A stretch of DNA of 64,000 nucleotides, from assembly GCA_023634235.1 (NCBI GenBank), contig JAMKCF010000022.1, forward strand, positions 1,612,001 to 1,676,000. The letters are read 5' to 3'. The DNA comes from Pisaster brevispinus (Eukaryota > Echinodermata > Asteroidea > Forcipulatida > Asteriidae). How positions within the stretch are numbered: position 1 is the stretch's first letter; each line of letters begins with the position of its first letter. Positions 24,801-34,407 of the stretch are shown here, piece by piece. The position numbers and the translations under genes were made by a program. The notes beneath the pieces are model-generated. The model had not been told where the DNA came from. It did not search any database and saw only the letters and a program-made list of their open reading frames with translations.

Positions 24801-27800
24801 AACCTTCTATATGTCCCCCTTTTGTTTGTACTTTTTAGCAAAAGCTCCCATTGGTTTTATACACTTTTCAACTGGGGACTTCACCCAAACAGGTAATGTA
24901 TTGTCTTTTGTAGGTTCCTGGTTTGAATTCTACCCAATCCAACTTCATCTTCCACTCTTGTTTCACTGTAATGTTCTGTTAGAGCTTTTGAACTGTTTAG
25001 AGCAAAAGCGCTAAACTTTGGACACTGTGTCAAGATAAATTGATTATATAAACATTCCAGAATCTTGACAGACATCTACAGTACAGTGTAAAATACTGTG
25101 TGATAACAATGCATGTATTAATTATAAATTAAAAATGTACTGCCTGAATGAGTACCAGTAACAATATTGACTGTGTGGGTGTGTTTTGGGGGTTAGGTGC
25201 TTGGACTTGTAACCAGCATTAGTTGGTTCTTCATATACCGAATCCTCAGTTCTAAGAAAGAACCAAGAACTTGCAGATTGCATGGTTGTCTTGTTCCAAA
25301 CTACCTAGAACAAGATCATTTGGAACTATCCATAATCTTAGAGTGACCACCTGTGCTCCAAGTTTACAAGCCAACTTGTAGGAAAAAAGGAAATTTTTAG
25401 ATAATAGTCATGTAGGCATATACTCATTCTGGTTGGATTCCTGGTTTGAATCCTACCCAAAGATGCCTACAAGGTTTTTTTCACAGGACTCGGCACACCC
25501 ATGGAAAAATGTACCAATCCTGCATGTAGTTTACGTGTAATGCACACGAAGCACAAATAATATTCTATCCTTGATGCAAATTTTACATCTAGTATTAAAA
25601 GCTTTTTGTGTTCAAAAGAATGTACACTTTTGCACGCCTCGTTTGCATCATATGTGCATTCTTTATTTAAACACAACAATTAATAGGATTCATGCATGTA
25701 GTTTGCATGTAATATACACCGGAGTCTGGCAATCCAATACACCCTGTTGATTGTGTTATGCTGTACATACAATCCCTGACTGAAGCGACAGCCTGTGTCA
25801 TGCATCAATGACATTTTACATTACACATGTCAGGGTTCTGCTCGAGCTGTCAAGGTTTTGTCAACAGTTTTGTTTTCTATTCTGTCCCAATTCAAATTGA
25901 CTTTTTTTTTCTCTCTCCCCTAGACGGCCACCATGCACCCAACTTGATCTTCAGTGGGTTTGCTGATGAATGTTCATGTTTGTATTAGCTATAGGGTCAA
26001 TACGAGAGCGTGAATGCAACTGTTAGTTTTTCTATTTTATGAAGGTATAGTGACAGGCAATGCCAGGATTTACCCTTAACTTTATCAGTGACTATAGTTA
26101 GCGGGAGCATTTAACTTTGTCGTTTCACTAGTCCGCCAGTTTTTTCCTCGGTTCACGTTTCATATTAAATAGAGATGCTAGCCAGCCGGACCACTTGGAG
26201 TGAATTTTAATTGGTCCTTGGTGTTTTAAGTACATTTTATTGTGTAGCATTTTTCCAGCAGACCACTGTTAAGTCCCAAGTCTTTCAGGGCAAGTCTCAA
26301 GCCAAAATAGTCAAGTCTAAAGCTCCAAAATGCTGTGACTCAAGTCCCAAATTCCAAATTGCTTTGACTCAAGTCCCAAGTTCAAAAATGCTATGACTCA
26401 AGTCCCAAATTCCAAATTGCTATGACTCAAGTCCCAAGTTCCAAAACACTACGACTCAAGTCCCAAGTTCCAAAATGCTGTGACTCAAGTCCCAAGTTCC
26501 AAAACTCTATAACTCAAGTCCCAAGTTCCAAAATGCTATGACTCAAGTCCCAAGTTCCAAAACGCTATAACTCAAGTCCCAAGTTCCAAAACGCTATAAC
26601 TCAAGTCCCAAGTTCCAAAACGCTATAACTCAAGTCCCAAGTTCCAAAACGCTATAACTCAAGTCCCAAATTCCTAAACGCTATGACTCAAGTCCCAAGT
26701 TCCAAAACGCTATGACTCAAGTCCCAAGTTCTAAAACTCTATAACTCAAGTCCCAAGTTCCAAAACGCTATACATGTGTAACTCAAGTCCCAAGTTCCAA
26801 AATGCTGTGACTCAAGTCCCAAGTTCCAAAACGCTATAACTCAAGTCCCAAGTTTCAAAATGCTATGACTCAAGTCCCAAGTTTCGAAACGCTATAACTC
26901 AAGTCTGACTTAAGTCCATTGTCTCAGACTTGAATACCCACCTTTGTGTTTTGTCAGTAAGGTCAATCGTGACACGACCTCTCATCCACTGAGATTTTTA
27001 CTTTTTAAAAAGATTTAATGTACAACAAAGCGTTTAAACTATGTATGCGGGGTCCATGGGTTTGAATCCCACCCAAGTAGCCTGTGGATATCTTTTTTGT
27101 AAGACTCCGGAAATAATAATAACGTGCATTACAAAAATGCCTTTTTATTGCTACAATTTAGTTAAGCTCACCTGCTGGTACAGTTGCTACGTATCATAAC
27201 AAAATCACTGACAATTTAGGACTTTTCACACTGTCCAAAATCTCAGGGTCGGAACCGGTTCCGAACCGGAGATTTTGTTCACCCCGTTTCACACTGTAAG
27301 AATTTCAATCCCCCTCCGATCCGGGTAGCATGCTCTAGCCGGATAGAAATCAACCCTGGCAGGGACCAGGGTTGAAAATCTAAATTCGGATTGAAATTGC
27401 ATTTTTCGTTATACGGTTCACGCATTAGCCATGTTAGCCGGTTCACGTAAAGACCAGTGTGAATGTTGCTTATCTCTGATCCGTGTCGAAAAGAAGCGAG
27501 GCTGAGCTGGAGAGGACCCTGGTAGGTTTCAATGCGGTTCGAAATGGAGGTAGTGTGAAAAGGCCTTTTGTTTTCAATAAACTCTTCCAAAAACCAATAA
27601 TATACATTTAATGTTCTATGTAATTTGCATCCAAACATGTGAGAACTGAGATAAACCTCAGCTCATAAATGTTCCTCACTATCCCCCCAAAAGTGGGGCA
27701 TCATAGCCAAGCAGTCTAGGATGGTGGATTCAAGTTATGTGATTTACTGAATGTGGGTTTGAATCCTGGCCTGGTTAGTCGCGATGCTTGTGTCCTTGAG

Positions 27801-30800
27801 CAAGGTGCTTTATTATAATTGCTTCTCTACACCCAGGAGTACAAACGGTCACCTCCTTTCCAGAGGGGATAGAAATGATCTCAGTCGTTTTTAAATGCCA
27901 ATGAAACCAGATATAAACACCGGCCTGATGAGCCTTATTGGCTCGGAACAGACTTTATAAAATACTTTACTATCCAAACATACTGCGCTCTGGATACAAT
28001 GATGTCAGTTTTGTTTAGGGGTTGCAGGTTGATGAGCGTTTTTTTCTCCCGTGGGGGAAGTAAAGCTACATTTATGTGTATCCCAGGCACATTTTGAATG
28101 GTTGTTTCACGGTGGCATTGTTGTTGCTGTTCGAATCCCATCCGAGTAGCCTATGGATACTTTGTCCACAGGACTTTGATTGCATTAGGTTTAAAGTTCT
28201 TACCACTTTGCTTGAATGATGGAATATTCTATTATTCAACACCCAGCTTCACCTCGTTGAATGGAACATTCCATCTTTCAGCTCAAGAAAATATTCTCAC
28301 CAATGCGCTCGTAAACATTCATTATTTGTATAATATTACATTACTCAAACCAGTCAGTGTCAATCATACAGTATTCACTGAGTACATATATGTATTTAGT
28401 ACCATGGCTCTTTGAATGTATATAATACAAAGACAAGCAGAAATAAATTTATCCTTAAAACAATCGTATCCATTTATTTGACAGTGTTGTTCATTTCAAG
28501 CATGAGCAGATCCAAGTCATAACATTTATCATAAAACTTGTTTTTTGTGCATTTGTGTGTATTACAAATACATTTATTTACATGTACAGCATTCCTTTCT
28601 AATACGCCTACCAGTGTGTACGTACAGTGTATATGTAAAAAATTTATTCAAGTTAATCATACGTAATAAACAGCAGTTTCACATTCACAAAAAATGCAAG
28701 GTTTGGGGGCATAGTACAAGTTAAACGTTTGCCATTTTAGCAAAATGCTGCATAATTTATCAGTACATTTCACAGATACACTGTACATGTTGTAAACATT
28801 ATAATAAAACAGTATACATTTGTGTATAAGCTGAGCTCAACAGGTAAACATAATGTATGATCTTTAGAGGAAGATGTTGAAGAGCTGAACAATTCGATTC
28901 ATAAAATTCTTACTTTGGACACGGCTTTTGCAGAGCTGCCATGTCTCCCTGATTCTGCAGATAGTTCCCTGAAAATAAACCATTCTTTCCATGTTCTGAT
29001 GAGCAAATTTGACAATCTCCTCAATTATGGAAACTTTGTTCCTATTATGTTGAATGTAATTCTAAATATCTCCCTGATTGTTGTACAAACTCTCCCTGAT
29101 TGCAAGATGGGAATGCTGGTACTGTAGCTCTGCTTTGGGAGCAACAATTTTGATTCATAAAATTCTTACTTTGGATACGGCTTTTGGGGCAGGAAGAAGG
29201 CATGATGTGCACCTCTCACCTATCTTTCAGTGCCAAGGTGGTACATGTATGATGCATTTTATGTGTTCTGAAAGCGCCAATATCGTACATATAAAATTTT
29301 TTTTACTTACATTACTCAAAAATTGTCATCAATCACACACGTACCACTTGAGGGTATTATCACTTAGAAAATACTATTGGCTTTGGGATGTACACAAATC
29401 ATTAAGATTGTTTGGTGAGAAGGACTTTTAAAAAATTTCTTTATACAGTATTTTGAAAAACACCAAAAAATGTTGGGTTCAAAATGCAAACAAGAGGTGG
29501 CACTGAAAGAGTTATACATAGTACATGTACATGCACCATGTAAGCCCTCAAGTTCATTCACAGAGCCTAATGTTTAACACGTTGACTGCCGCCTACGAGT
29601 ATATTCGTAGTAACAGGTGTAACGGATTCTGCCACTACGAGTATACTCATAGAGAATAAAAGGTTTTTGTATTGTTAATTGAATACACTGGCATCACTGA
29701 GAACGCAACAAATATGTTCTGGCAGTGGTGAGGGTTAGGGTTAGAAATGATTGTATTACAACATGTACATGTACACACCAAAAAGTACCTATTTGGTATG
29801 CGCGCATGCGCACCACACTTGGCAACTGGGAACGCCCTATGAACCTATGACCGGCAGTCAACGTGTTAAATACAGCCACGAAATGTGGAGTTCTTAAGTG
29901 GGTTAGAGAACTAGACGCTTCAATGCCTTACAGTACTTTCAACCTGACAAGATGACAGCTCAATGTACTCCAAAATGTATTAGAAACATTAAAAACTCTT
30001 ACCCCCCTAGATGCATGTAGTTCCCATGGGAAACAGCCTCACTCACTTTAAAAATCTACGGAGCAGAGTTTGTGTAGGATCCCTACTGCCTCAATCCTCC
30101 AAAATCAATCGATGCGAGTTGTGGGGGAAAAGAGGAGCTCCACTGCCTCCAATCCAATGGTCAAATCATCCAACGTGGATAAATTCTTCAAAATCCTCTG
30201 GTTGATTTCGAGGGATTTGGGACAGTTAAGTTTTTTTTAAATGCTGAGGTTCATGGAAATGACACGTACGTCACAAAACTCTCAGTTGACAAATTAGACA
30301 TGTCCTATCATGCCTATACATACAGGTTTAAATGCAGGGTTTTCAGTAACTGCAGGGCTTTTAGTAACTGCAGGGTTTTCAGTAACTGCAGGGCTTTTAG
30401 TAACTGTCAAAGACCAGTATCCTCACTTTTACATGCATACAATATTCAAACCTGTGAACATTTGGACTCAATTGGTCATCACAGTTGCAAGAAAATATTG
30501 AAGAAGAAAAAAACAACTCTTGTTGCCTAGAATTGTGGGCTTTAAGATGCTTGAGAAAAGATTCAAATTTCTCTAAAACAACATTACTTTAAAAGGGGGG
30601 TCGTTTCTAACATTATTGTATCATATCAACAGCTCTCTAGTGCTCTTATGTTTTACCAAGTAAATTTTTGTGGCCATTAACTTGTGGAGTAGTTACCAAA
30701 AGTACACCCTGCCTTTAATGCATAGCTTTGAGAACTAGGCTGAGCTCTGAATATTAAAGTCACATGAAGAGAGTATCGATATGGTGCGCTGCCCATGTAG

Positions 30801-33800
30801 CGAGGCTGGTGGCTATTGTAGCATTCGTCAGCTCCTTAATTTGAGCGAGATTACACCCCTCAGCTGACAGTTTCTCATTTCAGTTTTCACACCTGTTTGC
30901 ACTTGTGTCCGTTTTCTTCCCCTGCAGCTCTTGTTGAATGTGCTGTGTACAACTTCACATCCAGCATCAAGCCGAATGCGCCGGGTGCTACCTACTTAAG
31001 TATAAGATTCTGTGAGTATTATTTACATATTTTTACTGAAAATAATAAATAACAGTGGCTTCTTATATAGTGCACTTTTCCGTCACATAGTGACACTCAT
31101 GGCGCTCAACCTTGCGCAAAAACACTAGTATATTAACAGAAAACTTAATACAAATCTGGAAAAGTTGATTTGAGTGTTCAATAATTTCTAATTCGAATAA
31201 AATACTCTGAATAAAATACTCTCTAACTCAGAATGGACCAACCACAGGACTCATTAAAATATCCAGTTATATTTGGATATTACAAAGTCACACTTGGGGT
31301 TACGATTAAGCAAGGCATTCTGGGGAAAAAAACGAATGGCGCAGCAAGATCGAACACCAGTGGGAACGAGGTTGAATTATGTTGGATTTTGTGAGAAAGA
31401 GGATAAGGGTGATTGTTAATCGCTCTTAAGGAAGAAACATGTAGGGTGACTTTCTATCACAATCCCATGTAAAGCATTGACGAACTGACTATTAAGATTG
31501 TACCGTATGCACACTGTAGTTTTAGGCTGTAAGCTTTTGGTTCTTTGTAAATAATTACATTTTTACATTTGTAAATAATTACATGGGGCAGTTTACACAT
31601 GTATTTCCATAATGAACCACAAATAATGCTGGACAGAAGTGTTTTACTCTCAACAATAAAGAGCGAGTCCAAACTGATTTTGACTATGGTCTTTGTGCTC
31701 TGGTTGTTCAGATTGTATTTTCTGGATGGAATTATTCAAATTTCGTTTCCCCTCGAAGGCCAAGCTGGTAATTGTTTCTGAAGGGGTTTCGTGACAATTT
31801 CTTTTGCCTACAGACACAGAGAAATGTGCTGCAATTATAGCATGTGCAGCACTCGCCATGCAGTTCTGTGCAGCCATGACTAGTATTCAGGGCACATGGA
31901 CTATGTTGACTGTACTCTTCACGGACTGTGGCATCATGTTCTTAATCGGAGGTAGGTCTTTGTTTCTCTCCCCCCTCCTTGCCCCTTGCCCCTCCCCTCC
32001 CTTAACCCTATCCAGCACCCTTCCTGATTTGCTCAAGAACCACCCAGATCACAGGGCAGGGTTCTCCCCAGGTTTTGTCAAAACTGTGAGGCAGTCTGGA
32101 CCCCATAGTTGGAAGTTTGGCCTAAGCATGCTGATTTGAAACAAGGTCCTTTAGAATGTTTTTTACTTGGTGTTTATCCTTGGTTATAAAAGCCTTCTAT
32201 GCAATCTTGGGCATTCTAAATGGTTTAATCATATATCTTAAGATATTTGTGAATTAAAAAAACCTGAAAAAAATGTGTATGGGCCGCAATTCGAACATAT
32301 CAGTCCACAATTTGGCGTATTGGCCTGCAATTCGAGTGTATTGGCCCCACAGCATGCACGTGGTGGCCCACAATTCGAGCGTATCGACCTGCAAATCGCA
32401 TAAATTGGCCTGCAGTTTGAGTTGAGCGTATTGGTCCACAGTTCGAGCATATCAGCCCGCAATTTGTGCGTATCGGCTCGCAGTTCGCAGGTATCGGCGC
32501 GATACACTTGCTAAAGTGCATGAGGAGAACTCTGCAGGGTGCAATGGGTCTAAATTTCCACCAGTATGGTGTGCTGTCCTTCACACTGGCAATCTCGAAA
32601 ATCACTCGCTGTAGTTAATAGGCTGAGGTCATTGAAGTTCCCCCAAATGAGCTAAATTCAGGTATGTTTGACAATACTCCTACATAGATGTATAAGGTCA
32701 GTTTAATCATGAAGATGACCCAATAGGAATCTGATACCAACCAGAGATGAAATATATCATAATCTGCTTGCAATGTACACTCATCCACTATTGTTTATCT
32801 CTTTGTTTGTTTATTTATATACTTGTTGATCAAAATAATTAAAAAAATTTCTCTCTTTGCCATTACTCCTTGTTCAATAATTGAGTGTTTTGGGGGTTTT
32901 GGTTTGTTCTAACGTGAACTTAGTTTTTATGTATATTCTTACGCATTCTTTAGTTCTATATTTTCTTAATGGTTTACTGATTGTTTTAAATTACATGTTA
33001 CATTTCTTTTATTGTTCTCATTTGTAAGATTGGAATGACAGACTTTCAAGTCACAGTGTTTCACTTGATATGGCCCATCCTTGTTTGTTATGTAATCCTA
33101 TTTTATATTTGTTCACTTTTTATTTGTTGTTTTCCTGTGCAATGAGACTACGTATCTGTTTATACCTGTACTTTTAGTAATAATAATAAAAATGATGATA
33201 ATAATATATAGCAGTGCTGCAAACTGATTTACGACCGATCCTTCACAGTGCAAGCTTACCTAACATAAATCTGTCTTGCTCACGTGTGCAATATGTGAAG
33301 TGATACCACAAAATGAGTTTCAAACCAGCATTTTCAGTATTGAAATGTTCATAATAGCTGGATTCAAATAGAGAGAGAGAGCTTTCAAATTGCACTCAAT
33401 GCTCTCCTGTAATGAAAGTGACATTTGCCTTTGCCTGAGAAGTCAAAGGGAACATTTAAAGTATTGGTAACTTATAGTGAATAGTTATGTGTTCCAAAAT
33501 TTCCAAAATTGTACTTACTGTAAGTGCCTCTACTCCAGACATTTTACATCTTTTAGTACTTTGGGGTCATAATACTTGTTTTTGCTAATTTTCTTGGTCC
33601 TGAATTTCAGGTTTTTACATCGTTCTAGATGACAGTTTTCCTCAAATCATAGGAAAGTTACTCTGAGAGTAAAAGTTATCAAATATTAAAAATAAAGTTT
33701 CATCCCTGTACTCATTTTGATACTCCTGTTTTTGTTGTTTTTTCTCCCTCATGAGTTGAGTACATTTTGCTCAGGCAAAAAACAAACACAAAATTCCAGT

Positions 33801-34407
33801 TTCCCGACCGACCCTAATATTCTGACAGGTTTTTGAAATGTTTGAATTAGGAGAGCAATTTATGTAGCACCTTATAAAGCTTTTATAAGGTGCGGCTGTG
33901 CGCTCAGCAGCCACTGCCAGATTGTATTTTTTGTTATTTTAGTTTTACATTTACACAAAATGTGTGGTAAGGACTACTATTTAGTTCTTTCCAAGTCCTA
34001 TATCCAGAATATCTGGAGGGTAATTGATTGGGATTTTAGCCCATGACTCTATCATTCTAGAGCAGGTGTCTTCTCTATTATATATTTTCTTATTTTTTCT
34101 TTTTTTTTAACCAGCTGTTTTCAGCCTGATGAGCTTATTGTTCTTCATGATCAGTTTCACCTTCGGGACAAACCAAGTCCCCGCAGCCTTCCCCCCTCCC
34201 CCGCATGGATACGTCCTAAACTACTCTTGGTCTTTCTACATTGCCTGGGGGTCGTTCGCCTTGACGGTTCTCAGCGGAACGTTGTATCTTCTCATAGCGA
34301 GGGCGTGGCACCTGGAGGAGGTGTGGGTGAAAGCAGAGGCGGAGAAACCGGGCGGTAAGAAGGAAGAGACTGTCAGCTCCCGAAGGAAGCTCATGGGAAA
34401 GCTATGA
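9615..34407 (+). CDS. Claudin-superfamily four-pass membrane protein, 265 aa
   Basis: Four exons: 9615-9897, 30928-31011, 31814-31951 and 34115-34407. All junctions are GT-AG in phase 1, and the total is 798 bases with stop. The start has a good context (CACCATGG) just after a GC-rich leader. Predicted layout: membrane helix 7-29; a first extracellular loop with W32, then GLW at 62-64, C67 and C99, the W-GLW-C-C signature of the PMP22/EMP/claudin fold; helices at about 128-147, 161-185 and 207-230; and a short basic tail. Possible N-glycosylation sites are N36, N47, N74 and N103. The fourth helix starts with a WSFYIAW block that recalls GSG1-like and CACNG-gamma-like members more than classical claudins. 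The role could be cell contact or channel accessory; the sequence does not decide. Superfamily membership is firm, the subfamily is not. Confidence 0.8.
11190..11480 (-). mobile_element. tRNA-derived SINE copy (family with 16655-17055)
   Basis: The reverse complement follows 16670-17055: a tRNA-like head with a GAGTCC box, the GGGGTTCGCCCC-like block (11300-11315 here) and a CACCTTGTAAAC...TACATGGTGCT tail. Many substitutions show it is old. Confidence 0.6.
11735..11880 (-). mobile_element. tRNA-derived SINE head, partial
   Basis: The reverse complement carries the same 'accggac...agctctggtg...gcagagtgtgggtt...tcctggtc...gacac' head as 16670-16760, followed by the CTTGAGCAAGG phrase. The rest of the SINE is missing. 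Confidence 0.55.
13185..13615 (+). repeat. Intronic duplication, copy 1
   Basis: Pairs with 16160-16545. Both read GTAAGCATCCT(G/A)CAAAATTAT, then GGTTGGTACC(C/T)GCT(A/G)TCACC, then a 'tttacgttgacaaaaa' phrase and AATGACCCTA-like ends, in the same order and orientation about 3 kb apart. Substitutions and small indels are many. Confidence 0.7.
14977..15127. mobile_element. Short MITE, family with 47162-47313
   Basis: Ends with the arms TCGATTTCACAAAG and CTTTGTGAAATCAACCCC. Its centre shares GACATCACACTTTGCTTAGC and AGATTGATA(A/C)ACAGT with the copy at 47162-47313. Confidence 0.75.
15790..16078. mobile_element. MITE with ~29-bp imperfect TIRs
   Basis: The left arm CCAGGGTCCAATTTCATAG, continued by an AGCTGCTTAA, is mirrored by TTAAGCAGTGCTATGAAATTGGGCCCTGG-type sequence at the right end, with three mismatches. 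Internal phrases on (T)TAAGCA(C/A)ATTTTTG are repeated in inverted order. A related left arm occurs at 61957-61985. Confidence 0.75.
16160..16545 (+). repeat. Intronic duplication, copy 2
   Basis: Second copy of the 13185-13615 segment, see there. It lies between two mobile elements, so it may have been carried by one of them or be part of a longer old element. Confidence 0.7.
16655..17055 (+). mobile_element. tRNA-derived SINE, most complete copy
   Basis: Begins with a tRNA-like head (GAGTGTGGGTTAGAGTCCTGG, a weak B box), continues through CTTAAGCAAGACAC and GGGGTTCGCCCC, and ends in CACTATATAAGAAGATG. Minus-strand relatives lie at 11190-11480, 11735-11880 and 23280-23470. Confidence 0.65.
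17078..17306. repeat. Cluster of three hairpins
   Basis: Hairpin 1 has arms 17078-17097 and 17137-17156 (20 bp, one mismatch), with a smaller GGACC/GGTCC hairpin in its loop. Hairpin 2 has ATAAGACC pairing with GGTCTT..TAT near 17172-17200. Hairpin 3 has arms 17245-17272 and 17279-17306 (28 bp, two mismatches) and a 6-base loop. It may be the folded core of a MITE or a small-RNA precursor; no expression evidence is available. Confidence 0.75.
17957..18175. mobile_element. hAT-like MITE, copy 1
   Basis: The left end CAGGGTTTGCCCTTAA and right end TTAAGGGAGAACCCTG are near-perfect inverted repeats. CAGGG ends and an 8-bp duplication fit hAT elements. Only four of eight flanking bases still match here. 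Copies at 22397-22600 and 26064-26276 share the whole length. Confidence 0.7.
20405..20535 (-). mobile_element. tRNA-like SINE fragment
   Basis: GAGAATTGAACCAGGGCCACAG is a reversed B-box-like block, with an ACGTACTGGCCACCC downstream that fits a reversed A-box region. It follows a 'tatacagcgcatttcac' phrase at 20347, common at the ends of such SINEs. Confidence 0.4.
20985..21065 (+). mobile_element. tRNA-derived SINE head
   Basis: AGCTCCAGTTGGTAGAGCGC looks like the D-arm/A box and GGTCGCATGTTCAAGTCCC like the T-arm/B box of a tRNA, at normal spacing. No pairing acceptor stem flanks it, so a SINE or pseudo-tRNA is likelier than a working tRNA gene. Confidence 0.55.
22397..22600. mobile_element. 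hAT-like MITE, copy 2
   Basis: Same element as 17957-18175. The flanks GAGGGGAG (22389-22396) and CAGGGGAA (22601-22608) agree at six of eight bases, which supports an eroded 8-bp target duplication. Confidence 0.7.
22717..22894. mobile_element. MITE with AAGCCTGGTTCATACTT ends
   Basis: The left arm AAGCCTGGTTCATACTTCC is mirrored by GGAAGTATGAACCGGGCT at the right. A related, shorter element lies at 36504-36615. Confidence 0.7.
23280..23470 (-). mobile_element. tRNA-derived SINE, 3' part
   Basis: The reverse complement matches the 3' half of the SINE at 16655-17055, including the CACCTTGTAAAC-like and GTGTGTTTTGTAA-like blocks. The head is missing. Confidence 0.5.
24262..24900 (+). repeat. 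Local duplication
   Basis: 24262-24435 and 24765-24900 share, in order, GTAAACACCTGCA(A/C)TCGGG, CTCCCATTGGTTTTAT-like and CAACTGGGGAC phrases. A third partial echo, CCCATTGGTTTTTATACAC, lies near 24687. This suggests tandem duplication of a roughly 0.5-kb unit. Confidence 0.55.
25440..25500 (+). mobile_element. SINE-like fragment with a B box
   Basis: GGTTTGAATCCTACCCAAAG, then a GCCTACAAGG and CACAGGACTCGG, is shared with 27055-27115 and 28128-28175. All three keep the order: B box, AGTAGCCT, GGATA, ACTCCGG-like. They are probably one SINE family. Confidence 0.45.
26064..26276. mobile_element. hAT-like MITE, copy 3, right end lost
   Basis: Matches the other two copies from CAGGATTTACCCTTAA to GACCACTGTTAAG. 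It runs straight into the 29-bp minisatellite, which replaces its right end. Confidence 0.6.
26270..26920 (+). repeat. 29-bp minisatellite, about 22 units
   Basis: The unit reads ACTCAAGTCCCAAGTTCC, then AAAACGCTATA. Variants alternate GCTATGACT, GCTGTGACT and GCTATAACT, and runs of identical variants sit together (for example 26555-26660), as expected from recent unequal exchange. One unit near 26770 has a short insertion. It carries no long frame, since 29 is not a multiple of three. Confidence 0.95.
27055..27115 (+). mobile_element. SINE-like fragment with a B box
   Basis: GGGTTTGAATCCCACCCAAG, then AGCCTGTGGATATC and AGACTCCGG. Same family as 25440-25500 and 28128-28175. Confidence 0.45.
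27225..27570. mobile_element. Possible MITE with TTTTCACACT ends
   Basis: GACTTTTCACACTGTCC at the left and GGTAGTGTGAAAAGGCC at the right form short inverted ends. An internal 'ccgtttcacactgtaag' repeats the end. The palindrome GGAACCGGTTCC-like block is near 27255. No target duplication was found. Confidence 0.4.
27690..27965 (+). mobile_element. tRNA-derived SINE
   Basis: CATCATAGCCAAGCAGTCTAGG resembles an A box and GTGGGTTTGAATCCTGGCC a B box. The CCTTGAGCAAGGTGCTTTA phrase and a tail around 27900-27960 follow, as in other tRNA-derived SINEs. Confidence 0.6.
28128..28175 (+). mobile_element. SINE-like fragment with a B box
   Basis: GTTCGAATCCCATCCGAG, then AGCCTATGGATAC and CACAGGACT. 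Third member of the family at 25440 and 27055. Confidence 0.45.
28890..29190 (+). repeat. 44-bp direct repeat pair
   Basis: The stretch from ATTCATAAAATTCTTACTTTGG to GGCTTTTG occurs at about 28894-28930 and again at 29150-29186 with few changes, 256 bases apart. The origin is unknown. Confidence 0.65.
29578..29865. mobile_element. piggyBac-like MITE with TTAA target duplication
   Basis: The 14-bp end CACGTTGACTGCCG is perfectly mirrored by CGGCAGTCAACGTG at the right, and TTAA flanks both ends (29574-29577 and 29866-29869). TTAA duplications are the mark of piggyBac elements. Inside, CTACGAGTATATTCGTAG and CTACGAGTATACTCATAG are two tandem palindromes. At 288 bp it cannot encode a transposase. 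Confidence 0.85.
30335..30410 (+). repeat. 18-bp tandem repeat, about 4 units
   Basis: The unit AGTAACTGCAGGGCTTTT alternates with AGTAACTGCAGGGTTTTC. Open frames across it are a result of the unit length being a multiple of three. Confidence 0.9.
30928..31011 (+). CDS. Claudin-like gene, coding exon 2
   Basis: 84 bases. Completes the first extracellular loop, including C99 and the N103 glycosylation motif. Acceptor CCCCTGCAG, donor GTGAGT. Confidence 0.75.
31814..31951 (+). CDS. Claudin-like gene, coding exon 3
   Basis: 138 bases. Encodes the end of the loop, the second membrane helix and the start of the third. Acceptor CCTACAG, donor GTAGGT. The intron before it is 802 bases and without features apart from a SINE-end-like phrase near 31058-31120. 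Confidence 0.75.
32281..32510 (-). repeat. ~21-bp degenerate tandem repeat, about 11 units
   Basis: The unit is roughly GCAATTCGAGCGTATTGGCC. All three minus-strand frames stay open over it because the unit is near 21 bases and poor in stop codons on that strand. It lies in intron 3 of the claudin-like gene. The frames give Leu/Asn/Cys-rich repeats and are not taken as protein. Confidence 0.85.
33985..34078 (-). mobile_element. tRNA-like SINE fragment
   Basis: GGGATTTTAGCCCATGACTC, then CATTCTAGAGCAGGTGTCTT, matches the reversed heads at 40505-40565 and 45880-46055. It ends 36 bases before the acceptor of claudin-like exon 4. Confidence 0.45.
34115..34407 (+). CDS. Claudin-like gene, last coding exon
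   Basis: Encodes most of helix 3, a short proline-rich loop, helix 4 and the basic C-terminal tail, ending in TGA. Its GC content is well above that of the surrounding sequence. A strong pyrimidine tract precedes the acceptor CCAG. A possible AATAAA lies near 34791. Confidence 0.8.

Larger units (their letters stand above)
9898..30927 (+). other. First intron of the claudin-like gene, 21 kb
   Basis: Bounded by GTAAGT and a pyrimidine-rich TTTTCTTCCCCTGCAG. It holds the MITEs, SINE fragments, local duplications, hairpins and minisatellite listed separately. No other convincing gene was seen inside; stretches between the listed repeats are AT-rich and featureless to me. Confidence 0.7.

Noticed and set aside
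26270..26920. CRISPR-like array
   Set aside because: Units are head-to-tail with no unique spacers, and the genome is animal.
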